A DNA stretch of 64,000 nucleotides from CAWEHU01 sp963808965 (GTDB lineage Bacteria; Pseudomonadota; Alphaproteobacteria; Acetobacterales; Acetobacteraceae), in the NCBI GenBank assembly GCA_963808965.1, contig CAWEHU010000017.1:153380-217379 (forward strand). The letters run 5' to 3'. A program made the translations under genes and the position numbers. This document shows positions 17,205-25,125 of the stretch, piece after piece. Numbering within the stretch: the stretch's first letter is position 1; every line of letters begins with the position of its first letter. The notes beneath the pieces were generated by a model that was not told where the DNA came from, ran no database searches, and saw only the letters and a list, made by a program, of their open reading frames with translations.

Positions 17205-18113
17205 CTATCCCGGAGCTTCTGCGCTCTGGGCTTCGCCGAGCAATCGCGCGGCTTCGGCGCCGCGGACCTTCGCGATGTCGTCCTGATACTTAAGTAAAAC
17301 CCCGAGCGTCTGATCCACCGTCTCCGGCGTCAGCTCGTGCTGGTTGAGGTAGGCGAGCGCACCCGCCCAGTCGATCGTCTCGGCGACGCCCGGGAGCTTG
17401 AACAGCTCCTCGCCGCGCAGGCGCTGCACGAAGGCGACCACCTGCGCCGACAACGCCTCCGGCACCTCCGGGGCGCGCGCCGCGAGTATCGCGCGTTCGC
17501 GGGCGGCGTCCGGGTAATCGACCCAATGATACAGGCATCGGCGCCGAATCGCGTCATGGACTTCGCGCGTGCGATTCGAGGTGAGCACCACGACGGGACG
17601 GGTTTTCGCGCGCACGGTGCCGAACTCGGGTACGCTCAACTGAAAATCGGCCAGCATCTCCAGCAGGAACGCCTCGAACGGCTCGTCCGCGCGGTCGAGC
17701 TCGTCGATGAGCAGGACGGCCGGCGTGAGATCCGGATCGATGGCGGAGAGCAGCGGGCGCTCGAGCAGGAATTCGCGCGTGTAGATGTCGTGCGCGAGGC
17801 GGTCTTTGTCGGTCTCTCCCGCCGCCTCGGCGAGCCGGATGGCCATGAGCTGACGCGCATGGTCCCACTCGTAGGCAGCGGCGGAGAGATCCATGCCGTC
17901 ATAGCATTGCAGCCGCACGAGCCGGCGCCCGAGCCCTTCGGCGAGCACCTTGGCGATCTCGGTCTTGCCGGTCCCCGGCTCGCCTTCGAGGAACAGCGGC
18001 CGGCGCATAGTGAGCGCGAGGTGAACGGTGGTCGCAAGTTCGCGGTCGGCAATGTAGCCGTGCCGAGCCAGCAGCGCCGCCGTCTCGGCAACGGACGACG
18101 GCAGCGCGGTCAC
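17205..18113 (-). CDS. coxD: CoxD-like MoxR-family AAA+ ATPase
   Basis: A 302-residue ATPase: Walker A 'GEPGTGKT' (44-51), Walker B 'LLIDELD' (134-140), sensor region 'VVLTSNRTREVHDAIRRRC'. CoxD works with the VWA protein CoxE to introduce sulfur and copper into the Mo-Cu active site of CO dehydrogenase, and homologues serve other xanthine-oxidase-family enzymes. The GTG start overlaps the coxG stop (TAGTG). It is intact. Confidence 0.9.
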   Translation of the reverse strand: MTALPSSVAETAALLARHGYIADRELATTVHLALTMRRPLFLEGEPGTGKTEIAKVLAEGLGRRLVRLQCYDGMDLSAAAYEWDHARQLMAIRLAEAAGETDKDRLAHDIYTREFLLERPLLSAIDPDLTPAVLLIDELDRADEPFEAFLLEMLADFQLSVPEFGTVRAKTRPVVVLTSNRTREVHDAIRRRCLYHWVDYPDAARERAILAARAPEVPEALSAQVVAFVQRLRGEELFKLPGVAETIDWAGALAYLNQHELTPETVDQTLGVLLKYQDDIAKVRGAEAARLLGEAQSAEAPG

Positions 18114-18739
18114 TAGAGATACGACCCGAAAATCAGGATGAAGATCAGCAGCCAGATGAATCCGCCGATCCAGGCTACGAGCGGAAAGCCGAAGGGTTCG
18201 CGAGGTAACAGCGAAAAGGCGCTGACCGCGGCAGGCGCTGGGGTGGGCGGAGGCGGGGCTTCATCCGAGGCCAAAGGCGCCGCCGGCGCATTGACCGTGC
18301 CGAGCGAGACCTGGCTCGTGAAGCGATCGAAGAACTGATCCGCCATTTGCTTCGAGGTCGCGTCGATCAACCGTGCGCCGAGCTGCGCGATTTTCCCGCC
18401 GACCTGCGCTTGCACGGTGTAGGAGAGCAGGGTCGCGCCCCCGTCATCGTCGAGCCGGACGTTAGCCCCGCCCTTGGCGAACCCGGCGACCCCGCCCTGT
18501 CCTTCGCCACTGATCCTGTACGCGCGGGGCGGATCGAGATCGGAGAGCTGGACCAAACCGTTGAACCGCGCCGCGATGGGACCGATCTTGATGGCCGTCA
18601 CGCCGCGCATTTCGGTTGGCGAGATCTTTTCCAGGCTTTCGCAACCGGGAATGCTGGCTTTCAGGACGGCGGGGTCGTTCAGAGCCTCCCACACTCTTTC
18701 GCGCGGCGCTGGAATGCGCCGCTCGCCGGTCATGTCCAT
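18113..18739 (-). CDS. coxG: CoxG-like SRPBCC protein with C-terminal membrane anchor
   Basis: A 208-residue carbon-monoxide-dehydrogenase subunit G family protein. The SRPBCC fold covers residues 1-150: 'MTGERRIPAPRERVWEALND', 'GCESLEKISPTEMRG', 'FNGLVQLSDLDPP' and 'GGKIAQLGARLIDATSKQMA'. A Pro/Ala linker and a C-terminal hydrophobic helix ('IGGFIWLLIFILIFGSYL') follow, matching the proposed role of CoxG in tethering the enzyme to the membrane. It is the first gene of the operon. The ATG at 18739 is preceded by AGAGGGG. A frame open to 19624 lies antisense to the transporter and is not used. Confidence 0.88.
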   Translation of the reverse strand: MDMTGERRIPAPRERVWEALNDPAVLKASIPGCESLEKISPTEMRGVTAIKIGPIAARFNGLVQLSDLDPPRAYRISGEGQGGVAGFAKGGANVRLDDDGGATLLSYTVQAQVGGKIAQLGARLIDATSKQMADQFFDRFTSQVSLGTVNAPAAPLASDEAPPPPTPAPAAVSAFSLLPREPFGFPLVAWIGGFIWLLIFILIFGSYL

Positions 18740-18790
18740 CGGCCCCTCTCTCCGTTGCGCGCCGGGGACGTTAAGGGCAGGGTCCAGGCC

Positions 18791-20230
18791 ATGCAACCGA
18801 GCCTGGCCTCGACAGCAACCCCGGATCGGCGCCATTCGAGGGTGGGGAGACTTGCGCTCGCGCTTGGTTTCGCCTGCGGCTGCTTCGCCCCGATTCCCGC
18901 CTGGGCCGCTGCGCGCGGCCCCGCTCCGAGTCCCGTTTGGGGTCTGCCATTTCTCGGGATTCTGCTCTCGATCGCTCTTCTGCCCATGCTGGCCGAGCGG
19001 CTGTGGCACCGGCGCATGGGCGCGATCGCTCTGCTCTGGGTACTCGCCCTGTTGATTCCGGAGACCGTGACACGGGGTATCGGTGCGGCGGCGCACGACG
19101 CATGGCATGCCATACTCACGGAGTATCTGCCCTTCGTGACCCTGCTCCTTGCCCTCTTCACCGCGGGCGGAGGCATCCTGTTGCGGGGCGGCCGGGCGGG
19201 AACCCCGGCCGGCAACACGGGAATGCTGGCGGTAGGCGCGGTTCTGGCCGGCGTCATGGGGACGACGGGCGCGGCGATGGTGCTGATCCATCCCTTGCTT
19301 CGGGCAAATGCGCACCGGACCCGCAAGGTGCATCTTGTCGTGTTCTTCATCCTGCTGGTCGCGAACGCGGGCGGGGCGACAACCCCGCTCGGCGACCCGC
19401 CGCTCTATCTCGGGTTCCTGCGCGGAGTGCCTTTCTTTTGGCCTATCACCAATCTGTATTTGAAGCTGCTGGTGGTCGCGTGCGTGCTGCTCCCCCTCTT
19501 CTATCTGCTCGATCGCCGGTTCGCCGCGGAGGATGGCCCGCCGCCCGACCGCGAGCGGTTCCGCCTTCGCGGCTTCGTCAACGTTGCCCTGCTCGGTGTC
19601 CTTATCGCGACCGTGCTGGCGCAAGCCTTCTGGCGTCCCGGCGACGTTTCGCTGTTCGGTCAGCCGATCGGCGTGGAGCGGCTGGCGGGGATGGTCGTGT
19701 TCCTGGTCGTGACCGTGATCTCAGTGCTCGTCACGCCGAAGGCGGTCCGGCAGGGCAATATGTTCACCTGGCATCCGATAGAGGAGGTCGCCAAGCTGTT
19801 CGCCGCGATCTTCGTCACCATCGGCCCGGTTCTCGCGATGCTGCAGGCCGGGTTCGACGGCCCGCTCGCGCCGCTTCTGCGCCTCACCCTCGATGCGAAC
19901 GGCCACCCGGAGCCCGCCGCCTATTTCTGGCTGACCGGAATCCTCTCGGCGTTTCTCGACAATGCGCCGACCTATCTCGTCTTCTTCGAACTGGCGGGCG
20001 GCGATCCGGTGCATCTGACCACCGATCTCCGCGTCGTGCTGCAGGCGATTTCCTCCGGCGCGGTATTTTTCGGCGCGCTCACCTATATCGGCAACGCCCC
20101 GAATATGATGGTGCGCTCCATCGCCGCTCACCGGGGGGTGCGGATGCCCGGCTTTTTCGGCTTCATGCTCTGGTCCTGCGGGCTGATGCTGCCGGTCTTC
20201 GCCCTGCTGACGGTGCTGTTCTACCTATAG
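18791..20230 (+). CDS. Ion transporter superfamily permease (CitMHS/NhaD type)
   Basis: A 479-residue inner-membrane protein with about twelve hydrophobic helices. Motifs include 'GGGILLRGGRAGTPAGNTGML', 'NAGGATTPLGDPPLYLGFLRG' and 'SAFLDNAPTYLVFFELAGG', typical of the putative citrate/Na+:H+ antiporter group. It probably moves Na+/H+ or an organic anion. The ATG at 18791 directly precedes a basic region and the first helix. It is divergent from coxG, so the shared 50-base gap must hold both promoters. Confidence 0.82.
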   Translation: MQPSLASTATPDRRHSRVGRLALALGFACGCFAPIPAWAAARGPAPSPVWGLPFLGILLSIALLPMLAERLWHRRMGAIALLWVLALLIPETVTRGIGAAAHDAWHAILTEYLPFVTLLLALFTAGGGILLRGGRAGTPAGNTGMLAVGAVLAGVMGTTGAAMVLIHPLLRANAHRTRKVHLVVFFILLVANAGGATTPLGDPPLYLGFLRGVPFFWPITNLYLKLLVVACVLLPLFYLLDRRFAAEDGPPPDRERFRLRGFVNVALLGVLIATVLAQAFWRPGDVSLFGQPIGVERLAGMVVFLVVTVISVLVTPKAVRQGNMFTWHPIEEVAKLFAAIFVTIGPVLAMLQAGFDGPLAPLLRLTLDANGHPEPAAYFWLTGILSAFLDNAPTYLVFFELAGGDPVHLTTDLRVVLQAISSGAVFFGALTYIGNAPNMMVRSIAAHRGVRMPGFFGFMLWSCGLMLPVFALLTVLFYL

Positions 20231-20287
20231 GCATCAGGGCGAGGGGTCCGCTATGTGCAGGCTGAACTCGCGCGGAAGGCTCACTTC

Positions 20288-21220
20288 ATGACCTATCTCG
20301 TCGCCGCCGATCTCCCCACTGTCGCCGCCGGCGAGCGTTTCCGGAACCTTCTCTCCCGCCCCGAGATCCTGGAGCTTCCCGGAACCCATAACGGCATGGC
20401 CGCGCTGCAGGCGAAGGCGGCCGGGTTCGAGGCGGTGTACCTCTCCGGCGCGGCCATGACCGCCTCGATGGGTTTGCCCGATCTCGGCGTCATCACCGTG
20501 GACGAAGTGTGCTTCTTCATCCGCCAGGTGGCCCGCGCCTCCGGTTTGCCGGTGCTGGTGGACGGAGACACCGGCTACGGCGAGGCGTTGAATGTCATGC
20601 ACATGGTCCGCAGCTTCGAGGATTCCGGCGCGGCCGCGGTGCATATCGAGGACCAGCTTCTTCCCAAGAAGTGCGGCCACCTCAACGACAAGAAGCTCGC
20701 CGATCCGCGCGACATGGCGGCCAAGGTCGCCGCGGCAGCTAAAGCCCGCCGTCATCTCGTGATCGTCGCCCGGACCGATGCGGCCGCGAGCGAGGGGCTC
20801 GACGGCGCGGTGGCGCGCGCCAAGCTCTACATGGAGGCCGGTGCCGACGCCATCTTCCCGGAGGCGTTGCATTCCGCCGAGATGTTCCGCGAGTTCGCCC
20901 GCCGAATGTCCTGCGTGCCGTTGCTCGCGAACATGACCGAGTTCGGCCGCACGCCGTTCTTCACTTCGCGCGAGTTCCAGGAAATGGGATACCGCATGGT
21001 GATCTGGCCGGTCAGCTCGCTCCGGGTCGCCAACAAGGCGCAGGCCGAGCTTTTTGCTGCGATCCGCCGCGATGGGGGCACGCAGAATTTCATCGACCGG
21101 ATGCAGACCCGCGCCGAGCTCTATGCCACCATCGGCTATCACGACTACGAGACGCTCGACGCCTCCATCGTGAAGACCGTCATTCCGCAGGGGATGCCTC
21201 AGCGCGAACCCGCCTTGTGA
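20288..21220 (+). CDS. PEP mutase/isocitrate lyase family enzyme (methylisocitrate lyase-like)
   Basis: A 310-residue TIM-barrel C-C lyase. Residues 91-97 'VDGDTGY' bind the metal, and 'EDQLLPKKCGH' holds the catalytic cysteine loop 'KKCGH' (127-131) seen in methylisocitrate lyase and related enzymes. 'IVARTDA' and 'MSCVPLLANMTEFG' fit the barrel. The reaction is probably cleavage of 2-methylisocitrate to pyruvate and succinate or a related 2-methylmalate-type reaction. No prpC or prpD is adjacent, so pathway assignment is uncertain. Confidence 0.85.
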   Translation: MTYLVAADLPTVAAGERFRNLLSRPEILELPGTHNGMAALQAKAAGFEAVYLSGAAMTASMGLPDLGVITVDEVCFFIRQVARASGLPVLVDGDTGYGEALNVMHMVRSFEDSGAAAVHIEDQLLPKKCGHLNDKKLADPRDMAAKVAAAAKARRHLVIVARTDAAASEGLDGAVARAKLYMEAGADAIFPEALHSAEMFREFARRMSCVPLLANMTEFGRTPFFTSREFQEMGYRMVIWPVSSLRVANKAQAELFAAIRRDGGTQNFIDRMQTRAELYATIGYHDYETLDASIVKTVIPQGMPQREPAL

Positions 21221-21275
21221 GATGACTTCCACCGGGAGTGCGATGCGCACTCCCTCCAACGGGAAAGGAACAAGC

Positions 21276-21701
21276 ATGTCGGTTGACGTGAAATACACGA
21301 CCCAGGCGACCGCGACGGGCGGACGTGACGGCAAGGCCGCGACCAAGGACGGCTCGTTCAGCGTTAGTTTGTCTACGCCGAAGGAGCTGGGCGGCGGCGG
21401 CGGCACCGGCAACAACCCCGAGCAGCTCTTCGCGGCCGGCTATGCGGCCTGCTTTCTCGGGGCGATGAAGTTCGTCGCCTCCCAGGGGGGGCCGAAAGTC
21501 CCGGAAAACACGACGGTGACCTCGAGTGTCGGGATCGGCCCGCGTTCCGAGGGCGGATTCGGGATCGACGTCGGACTGGACATCTCGCTCCCGGGCGTGC
21601 CACGCGATCAGGCGGAGGAGCTTGTTCAGAAGGCGCATCAAGTGTGCCCTTACTCCAACGCCACACGCAATAACGTGCCCGTGCGGCTAAACGTGGTCTG
21701 A
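21276..21701 (+). CDS. Organic hydroperoxide resistance protein (Ohr/OsmC)
   Basis: A 141-residue thiol peroxidase that reduces organic hydroperoxides using lipoylated partner proteins. Both redox cysteines are present: C59 in 'YAACFLGAM' and C124 in 'HQVCPYSNAT', the latter motif being diagnostic for Ohr rather than OsmC. Length is normal. The ATG has GGAAAGGAA six bases upstream. A neighbouring MarR-type OhrR regulator is not seen. Confidence 0.93.
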   Translation: MSVDVKYTTQATATGGRDGKAATKDGSFSVSLSTPKELGGGGGTGNNPEQLFAAGYAACFLGAMKFVASQGGPKVPENTTVTSSVGIGPRSEGGFGIDVGLDISLPGVPRDQAEELVQKAHQVCPYSNATRNNVPVRLNVV

Positions 21702-21733
21702 TCGCGCGAGCCGAAGCTGACAGCCCAAACGCT

Positions 21734-21760
21734 GCCCTCTCCTGCTTCGCGGGAGAGGGC
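21734..21760. repeat. Perfect hairpin, REP-like or terminator
   Basis: A 12-bp stem with a 3-base loop (GCCCTCTCC...GGAGAGGGC outer arms) lies between ohr and the deacetylase-like gene. Elements of the form 'CCCTCTCC-loop-GGAGAGGG' are common dispersed repeats in proteobacteria, so it could be a REP-type element serving as terminator. Confidence 0.55.
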
Positions 21761-21805
21761 GACCCGCGTAGCGATCGCGCCGCGTGTCGGCCTGCTCTTT
21801 CGCAT

Positions 21806-22948
21806 ATGACGTCCGTCCCGCATCCCGATCCGTTGCAGCGTCCCATCTATATCGGCAGCGAGATCTACCGCCGCTCGACGTATGGACCGAAGCATCCGCT
21901 CGCGATCCCGCGCGTCTCTACCTGCACCGACCTCTGCCGCGCCATGGATTGGCTGCCCGAGGCGGTGTTCGTGGAAGCCCCTATGGCGAGTGACGACGCG
22001 ATCGCGCGCTTCCATGACCCGGCGTATATCGCCGCGCTGCGACGGGCGGAGGCGGCGCAATCCGTCTCGGAGGAGGATCGCGAGCGGTTCCGCATCGGCA
22101 AGGACGGCAACCCGGTGTACCGCGAGATATACAGCCGCCCCGCGACCTCCGCCGGCGGCGTAATGCTTGCCGCGCGGCTCACGATGCGGGGCGGCATCGT
22201 GCATTGTCCCGGTGGCGGCACGCATCACGGCCGCCCGGACCGCGCGTCGGGATTCTGCTATCTGAACGACCCGGTGCTCGGGCTGCTGACCTGGCTCGAT
22301 CTTGGTCTCGACAATATCGTCTATCTCGACATCGACGCGCATCACGGCGACGGCGTACAGGATGCCTTCCACGACGACGACCGCGTCCTGACCATCTCGA
22401 TCCACGAAAACGGCCGTTGGCCCTTTACCGGGCTCGCGACCGACCGCGCGGGAGGGGCGGCGTACAATTTTCCGGTGCCGCGCGGCTTCAACGACAGCGA
22501 GATGCGCTGGCTGATCGAAACCGCGGTGCTGCCGCTCATGCGCGCGCGTCGTCCGCAGGCGATCATGTTGCAGACCGGCGCGGACGGGCTCGAGGAAGAC
22601 CCTCTCGCGCGGCTCTCTCTGTCGAACAACGCGCACTGGTCCGTGGTCAAGGCGGTGCGGGATCTGGCGCCGCGGCTGATCGTCGTCGGCGGCGGTGGCT
22701 ACAATCCCTATACTGTCGGCCGGTGCTGGGCCGGCATTTGGGCGACGCTGAACGAGCTGCCGATTCCCGCGCGCACCACGCCGGAGGCGGAAGCCGTGCT
22801 GCGCAGCCTCACCTATAGCCGCGCCGTCGGGCGCAATCCGCCGGAGCATTGGTTCACCACTCTGCGCGACGCGCCCCGCGAGGGACCGGTTCGCGACGAG
22901 GTGAAGCGCGTCGCGTCGCAGGCGCTGGAGGAGAAACTCGTCGCATGA
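21806..22948 (+). CDS. Histone deacetylase family protein (AcuC/acetylpolyamine amidohydrolase type)
   Basis: A 380-residue Zn-dependent deacetylase. The metal and catalytic motifs are intact: 'HCPGGGTHHG' (His pair), 'GFCYLNDPV', 'LDIDAHHGDGVQDAF' (Asp and His zinc ligands), 'TGADGLEEDPLA' (third ligand region) and 'VVGGGGYN'. Substrates in bacteria include acetylated proteins and acetylpolyamines. The next gene overlaps its stop (ATGA). A start at 21806 or a few codons later is equally possible. Confidence 0.9.
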   Translation: MTSVPHPDPLQRPIYIGSEIYRRSTYGPKHPLAIPRVSTCTDLCRAMDWLPEAVFVEAPMASDDAIARFHDPAYIAALRRAEAAQSVSEEDRERFRIGKDGNPVYREIYSRPATSAGGVMLAARLTMRGGIVHCPGGGTHHGRPDRASGFCYLNDPVLGLLTWLDLGLDNIVYLDIDAHHGDGVQDAFHDDDRVLTISIHENGRWPFTGLATDRAGGAAYNFPVPRGFNDSEMRWLIETAVLPLMRARRPQAIMLQTGADGLEEDPLARLSLSNNAHWSVVKAVRDLAPRLIVVGGGGYNPYTVGRCWAGIWATLNELPIPARTTPEAEAVLRSLTYSRAVGRNPPEHWFTTLRDAPREGPVRDEVKRVASQALEEKLVA

Positions 22949-23427
22949 ATCGTCGCCGCCTGCTGGCGCTGCTCGCGCTTACGCCTGCGCTCAGCCTCGC
23001 CGCCGCGTACGCTCAGACTGGCCCGCAGCCCGAGCTGCCGAAGGAGAAGCTCGTCATCATCACCCGTAACGGCAAGCAGCACGTCTTCGACGTCGAGATG
23101 GCGCTGACGCCCGAGCAGCAAACGGTCGGGCTGATGTTCCGCCCCTCGGTCCCGCCGGACGGCGGCATGTTGTTCGACTGGGGCGTCCCGCGCGAATCGC
23201 AAATGTGGATGCGCAACACCATCGCGCCGCTGGACATGATTTTCATCAACGCCGACGGGACGATCCGCTCCATCGCCGAGAACACGGTGCCGCAAAGCCT
23301 CGCGGTGATCGACAGCCGCGGCCCGGTGCGCGCGACGTTGGAGCTGGCGGCCGGCACCGCTGAACGTCTCGACATTCGGGTGGGCGACAGGGTGGAGCAG
23401 CGGATCTTCGGCAATCCGCCGTCCTGA
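22945..23427 (+). CDS. Secreted DUF192 protein
   Basis: A 160-residue exported protein: basic start 'MNRRRLLALLALTPALSLAAA' minus its end forms the signal peptide, and DUF192 follows with 'LTPEQQTVGLMFRPSVPPDGGMLFDWG' (shown in part), 'MWMRNTIAPLDMIF' and 'LELAAGTAERLDIRVGD'. The function is unknown. The start codon overlaps the stop of the deacetylase-like gene, so they share an mRNA. Confidence 0.88.
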   Translation: MNRRRLLALLALTPALSLAAAYAQTGPQPELPKEKLVIITRNGKQHVFDVEMALTPEQQTVGLMFRPSVPPDGGMLFDWGVPRESQMWMRNTIAPLDMIFINADGTIRSIAENTVPQSLAVIDSRGPVRATLELAAGTAERLDIRVGDRVEQRIFGNPPS

Positions 23428-23428
23428 G

Positions 23429-24370
23429 ATGGTCGCGGGAATACGGCTCCGGCGCTGGGTGCTTGCCGGGTTGTTGATCCTGGCCGCGGCGTCCGTCGCC
23501 TCCGGGATGACGATCCAGCCCGCCGCTGTGCAATCCGGCAGGCCGGTGCTGTTGCTGCAAGGGCGGATCGTGCCGGGCGATGCGGCGCGGCTCAGGGCCG
23601 CACTTGCTGGCGTTTCGCCGCGCGTTGCCGGGCTGGTGCTCAACAGTCCGGGCGGCAGCGTGCTGGAGGCGCAGGACATGGCGAAGCTGATCCGCGATAG
23701 CGGGGCCGCCGTGCTGGTGCCCGCCAACGCCGTCTGCGCCTCGGCCTGCTTCATGCTGTTCGCGGCCGCGCGCAACAAGCTGGTGGAGCCCGGTGCAATG
23801 GTCGGCGTGCACAGCGCCTCCGTCGCCGGCGGGAACGAGACCATGGACACGCTCGGGGTCACGACGCTGATGGCGCGAAGCGCGGCCTCGTACGGAGTGC
23901 CTTCCGCGATCACGGGCCGCATGGTGACGACCCGGCCCGGCCAGATGGCGTGGCTCACTCGGACCGAGCTCGAATCGATGGGCACGCGGGTGGTCGCGGG
24001 TTCGTCCGGCGCGGCGAGCAACCGGGTCGCACCCGGTTCGGCCCGTGGTGCGCAGTCGGACTGGACTCGGGGATTCGAGCACGGGCAGGCCGGGGGCGAG
24101 GGCGCATCCTGCACGCCACCCGCGGGCATCGGCGATCCGGCGGATTGGACGCTCGGATGCGAGTCCGGCCGGCGCGCTCAGACCGCGGCGGTGGCGGGTC
24201 CCCGGTCCGTGCCGGCGCGCGGAGGCTCCGATTGGTCCCGCGGCTTCGATTATGGCCGCACCTTGGGCGGGGGTGCCGCCTGCGCCGCGCCCCCGCCGGG
24301 GATAGCCGCTGCGGAAGATTGGACGCTCGGCTGTCAGTCCGGTCGGCGGGCTGCGGCTGCGGGCGGGTGA
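23429..24370 (+). CDS. ClpP/crotonase-like secreted protein with C-terminal tandem repeats
   Basis: A 313-residue protein with a signal or anchor at residues 8-28 and a ClpP-like domain: 'LNSPGGSVLEAQDMAKLI' (71-88) and the nucleophile position S105 in 'VCASACFML', with H128 in 'VGVHSA'. This resembles periplasmic Clp-like proteases of alphaproteobacteria. From residue 210 it carries two copies of a 40-residue unit ('SDW-RGF--G...DWTLGC-SGRR') at 210-249 and 267-307, unlike the usual family end. It begins one base after DUF192. A proteolytic role is inferred only from the fold. Confidence 0.75.
   Translation: MVAGIRLRRWVLAGLLILAAASVASGMTIQPAAVQSGRPVLLLQGRIVPGDAARLRAALAGVSPRVAGLVLNSPGGSVLEAQDMAKLIRDSGAAVLVPANAVCASACFMLFAAARNKLVEPGAMVGVHSASVAGGNETMDTLGVTTLMARSAASYGVPSAITGRMVTTRPGQMAWLTRTELESMGTRVVAGSSGAASNRVAPGSARGAQSDWTRGFEHGQAGGEGASCTPPAGIGDPADWTLGCESGRRAQTAAVAGPRSVPARGGSDWSRGFDYGRTLGGGAACAAPPPGIAAAEDWTLGCQSGRRAAAAGG
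24056..24349 (+). repeat. Two coding repeats (about 120 bp units) in the ClpP-like gene
   Basis: The units at 24056-24175 and 24227-24349 encode matching peptides beginning 'SDW(T/S)RGF' and ending 'DWTLGC(E/Q)SGRR', each with two cysteines. They are in-frame protein repeats rather than a mobile element. Confidence 0.7.
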
Positions 24371-24416
24371 GACGGCTTGCGCGGGGAGGGTGCGCTCAAT
24401 ACGTTCCCGCCCGCAT

Positions 24417-24491
24417 CGGGGCGTGGCGCAGCCTGGTTAGCGCGCGTGTTTTGGGTACACGAGGCCGCCGGTTCGAATCCGGCCGCCCCAA
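24417..24491 (+). tRNA. tRNA-Pro (anticodon TGG)
   Basis: The cloverleaf is readable: D stem GCGC/GCGC, anticodon stem CGTGT/ACACG around TTTGGGT (anticodon TGG), T arm GCCGG-TTCGAAT-CCGGC, and acceptor 5' CGGGGCG against 3' CGCCCCA. Base 1 (C) faces A72, a mismatch where C-G is normal for tRNA-Pro. CCA is not encoded. Confidence 0.9.
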
Positions 24492-24521
24492 TTCCGCGTT
24501 TCGCTTTGAGGAGGACCGGCC

Positions 24522-24827
24522 ATGCGCGCGCGCATCTACCAGCCGCCGAAGAACGCGATGCAGTCCGGCTGGGCCGGCACGCATGAATGGGTACTGGAAT
24601 ACGAACCCTCCGAGCCCCGGGTCCCCGATCCGCTGATGGGCTGGATCGGCAGCTCCGACACGCTCGCGCAAGTCGTGCTGCGCTTTCCGACGCGCGAGGA
24701 GGCGGAGGCGTACGCCGAGAAGCACGGGATCGCCTACGACGTGCAGCTGCAGACCGCGCGGTCGATCAAGCCGAGGGCGTATGCCGACAATTTCCGCTAC
24801 GGCCGCAAGGAGAACTGGACGCATTAA
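24522..24827 (+). CDS. NADH:ubiquinone oxidoreductase accessory subunit (NDUFS4-like)
   Basis: A 101-residue protein of the ETC_C1_NDUFA4/NDUFS4 family, an accessory subunit of respiratory Complex I found in alphaproteobacteria and mitochondria. Typical segments are 'IYQPPKNAMQSGWAGTHEW', 'GWIGSSDT', 'LRFPTREEAEAYAEKHGIAY' and 'YADNFRYGRKENWTH', the conserved end. An AGGAGG-like site precedes the ATG. It lies between two tRNA genes. Confidence 0.93.
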   Translation: MRARIYQPPKNAMQSGWAGTHEWVLEYEPSEPRVPDPLMGWIGSSDTLAQVVLRFPTREEAEAYAEKHGIAYDVQLQTARSIKPRAYADNFRYGRKENWTH

Positions 24828-24848
24828 GCGAGCAAACCCGGCCGGCGA

Positions 24849-24925
24849 GCGCCCTTAGCTCAGTTGGATAGAGCAACAGCCTTCTAAGCTGTGGGTCGCT
24901 GGTTCGAGTCCAGCAGGGCGCGCCA
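24849..24925 (+). tRNA. tRNA-Arg (anticodon TCT)
   Basis: Complete cloverleaf: acceptor GCGCCCT/AGGGCGC, D arm GCTC...GAGC, anticodon stem ACAGC/GCTGT around CTTCTAA (TCT), T arm CTGG-TTCGAGTC-CAG, discriminator G and encoded CCA (24923-24925). The following 2 kb is accessory DNA, consistent with use of this tRNA as an integration target. Confidence 0.95.
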
Positions 24926-25125
24926 CTAAGTCACTGAAAGGAAAATAGAAAACCCTAACGCGCTACACACACTCTACTAGTCAACAGCGTGGGTGTGCCG
25001 TCAGTGTGCCGCGAGTGCGTCGCCTCTCAGTTGAGAGTGTGTCGCCGCTGCGCCGCGATCGGGCCATTTCGGGGCGGAGGGTGTCGGAGTTGGCAACCGG
25101 AGTATCAAACAACGTCGTGTCCGTC

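Noticed and set aside
18113..19624. A 503-residue minus-strand open frame extending coxG upstream
   Set aside because: The extra part is antisense to the ion transporter, Arg/Gln-rich and motif-free; the SRPBCC domain starts at 18739 with a ribosome site.
18937..20265. A 442-residue plus-strand open frame inside the transporter gene
   Set aside because: Arg/Pro/Gly-rich shadow frame with no motifs; the transporter frame has clear helices and family signatures.
20234..21415. A 393-residue minus-strand open frame opposite the lyase gene
   Set aside because: Codon-complement shadow (many His/Asp/Val) of an intact, well-recognised enzyme.
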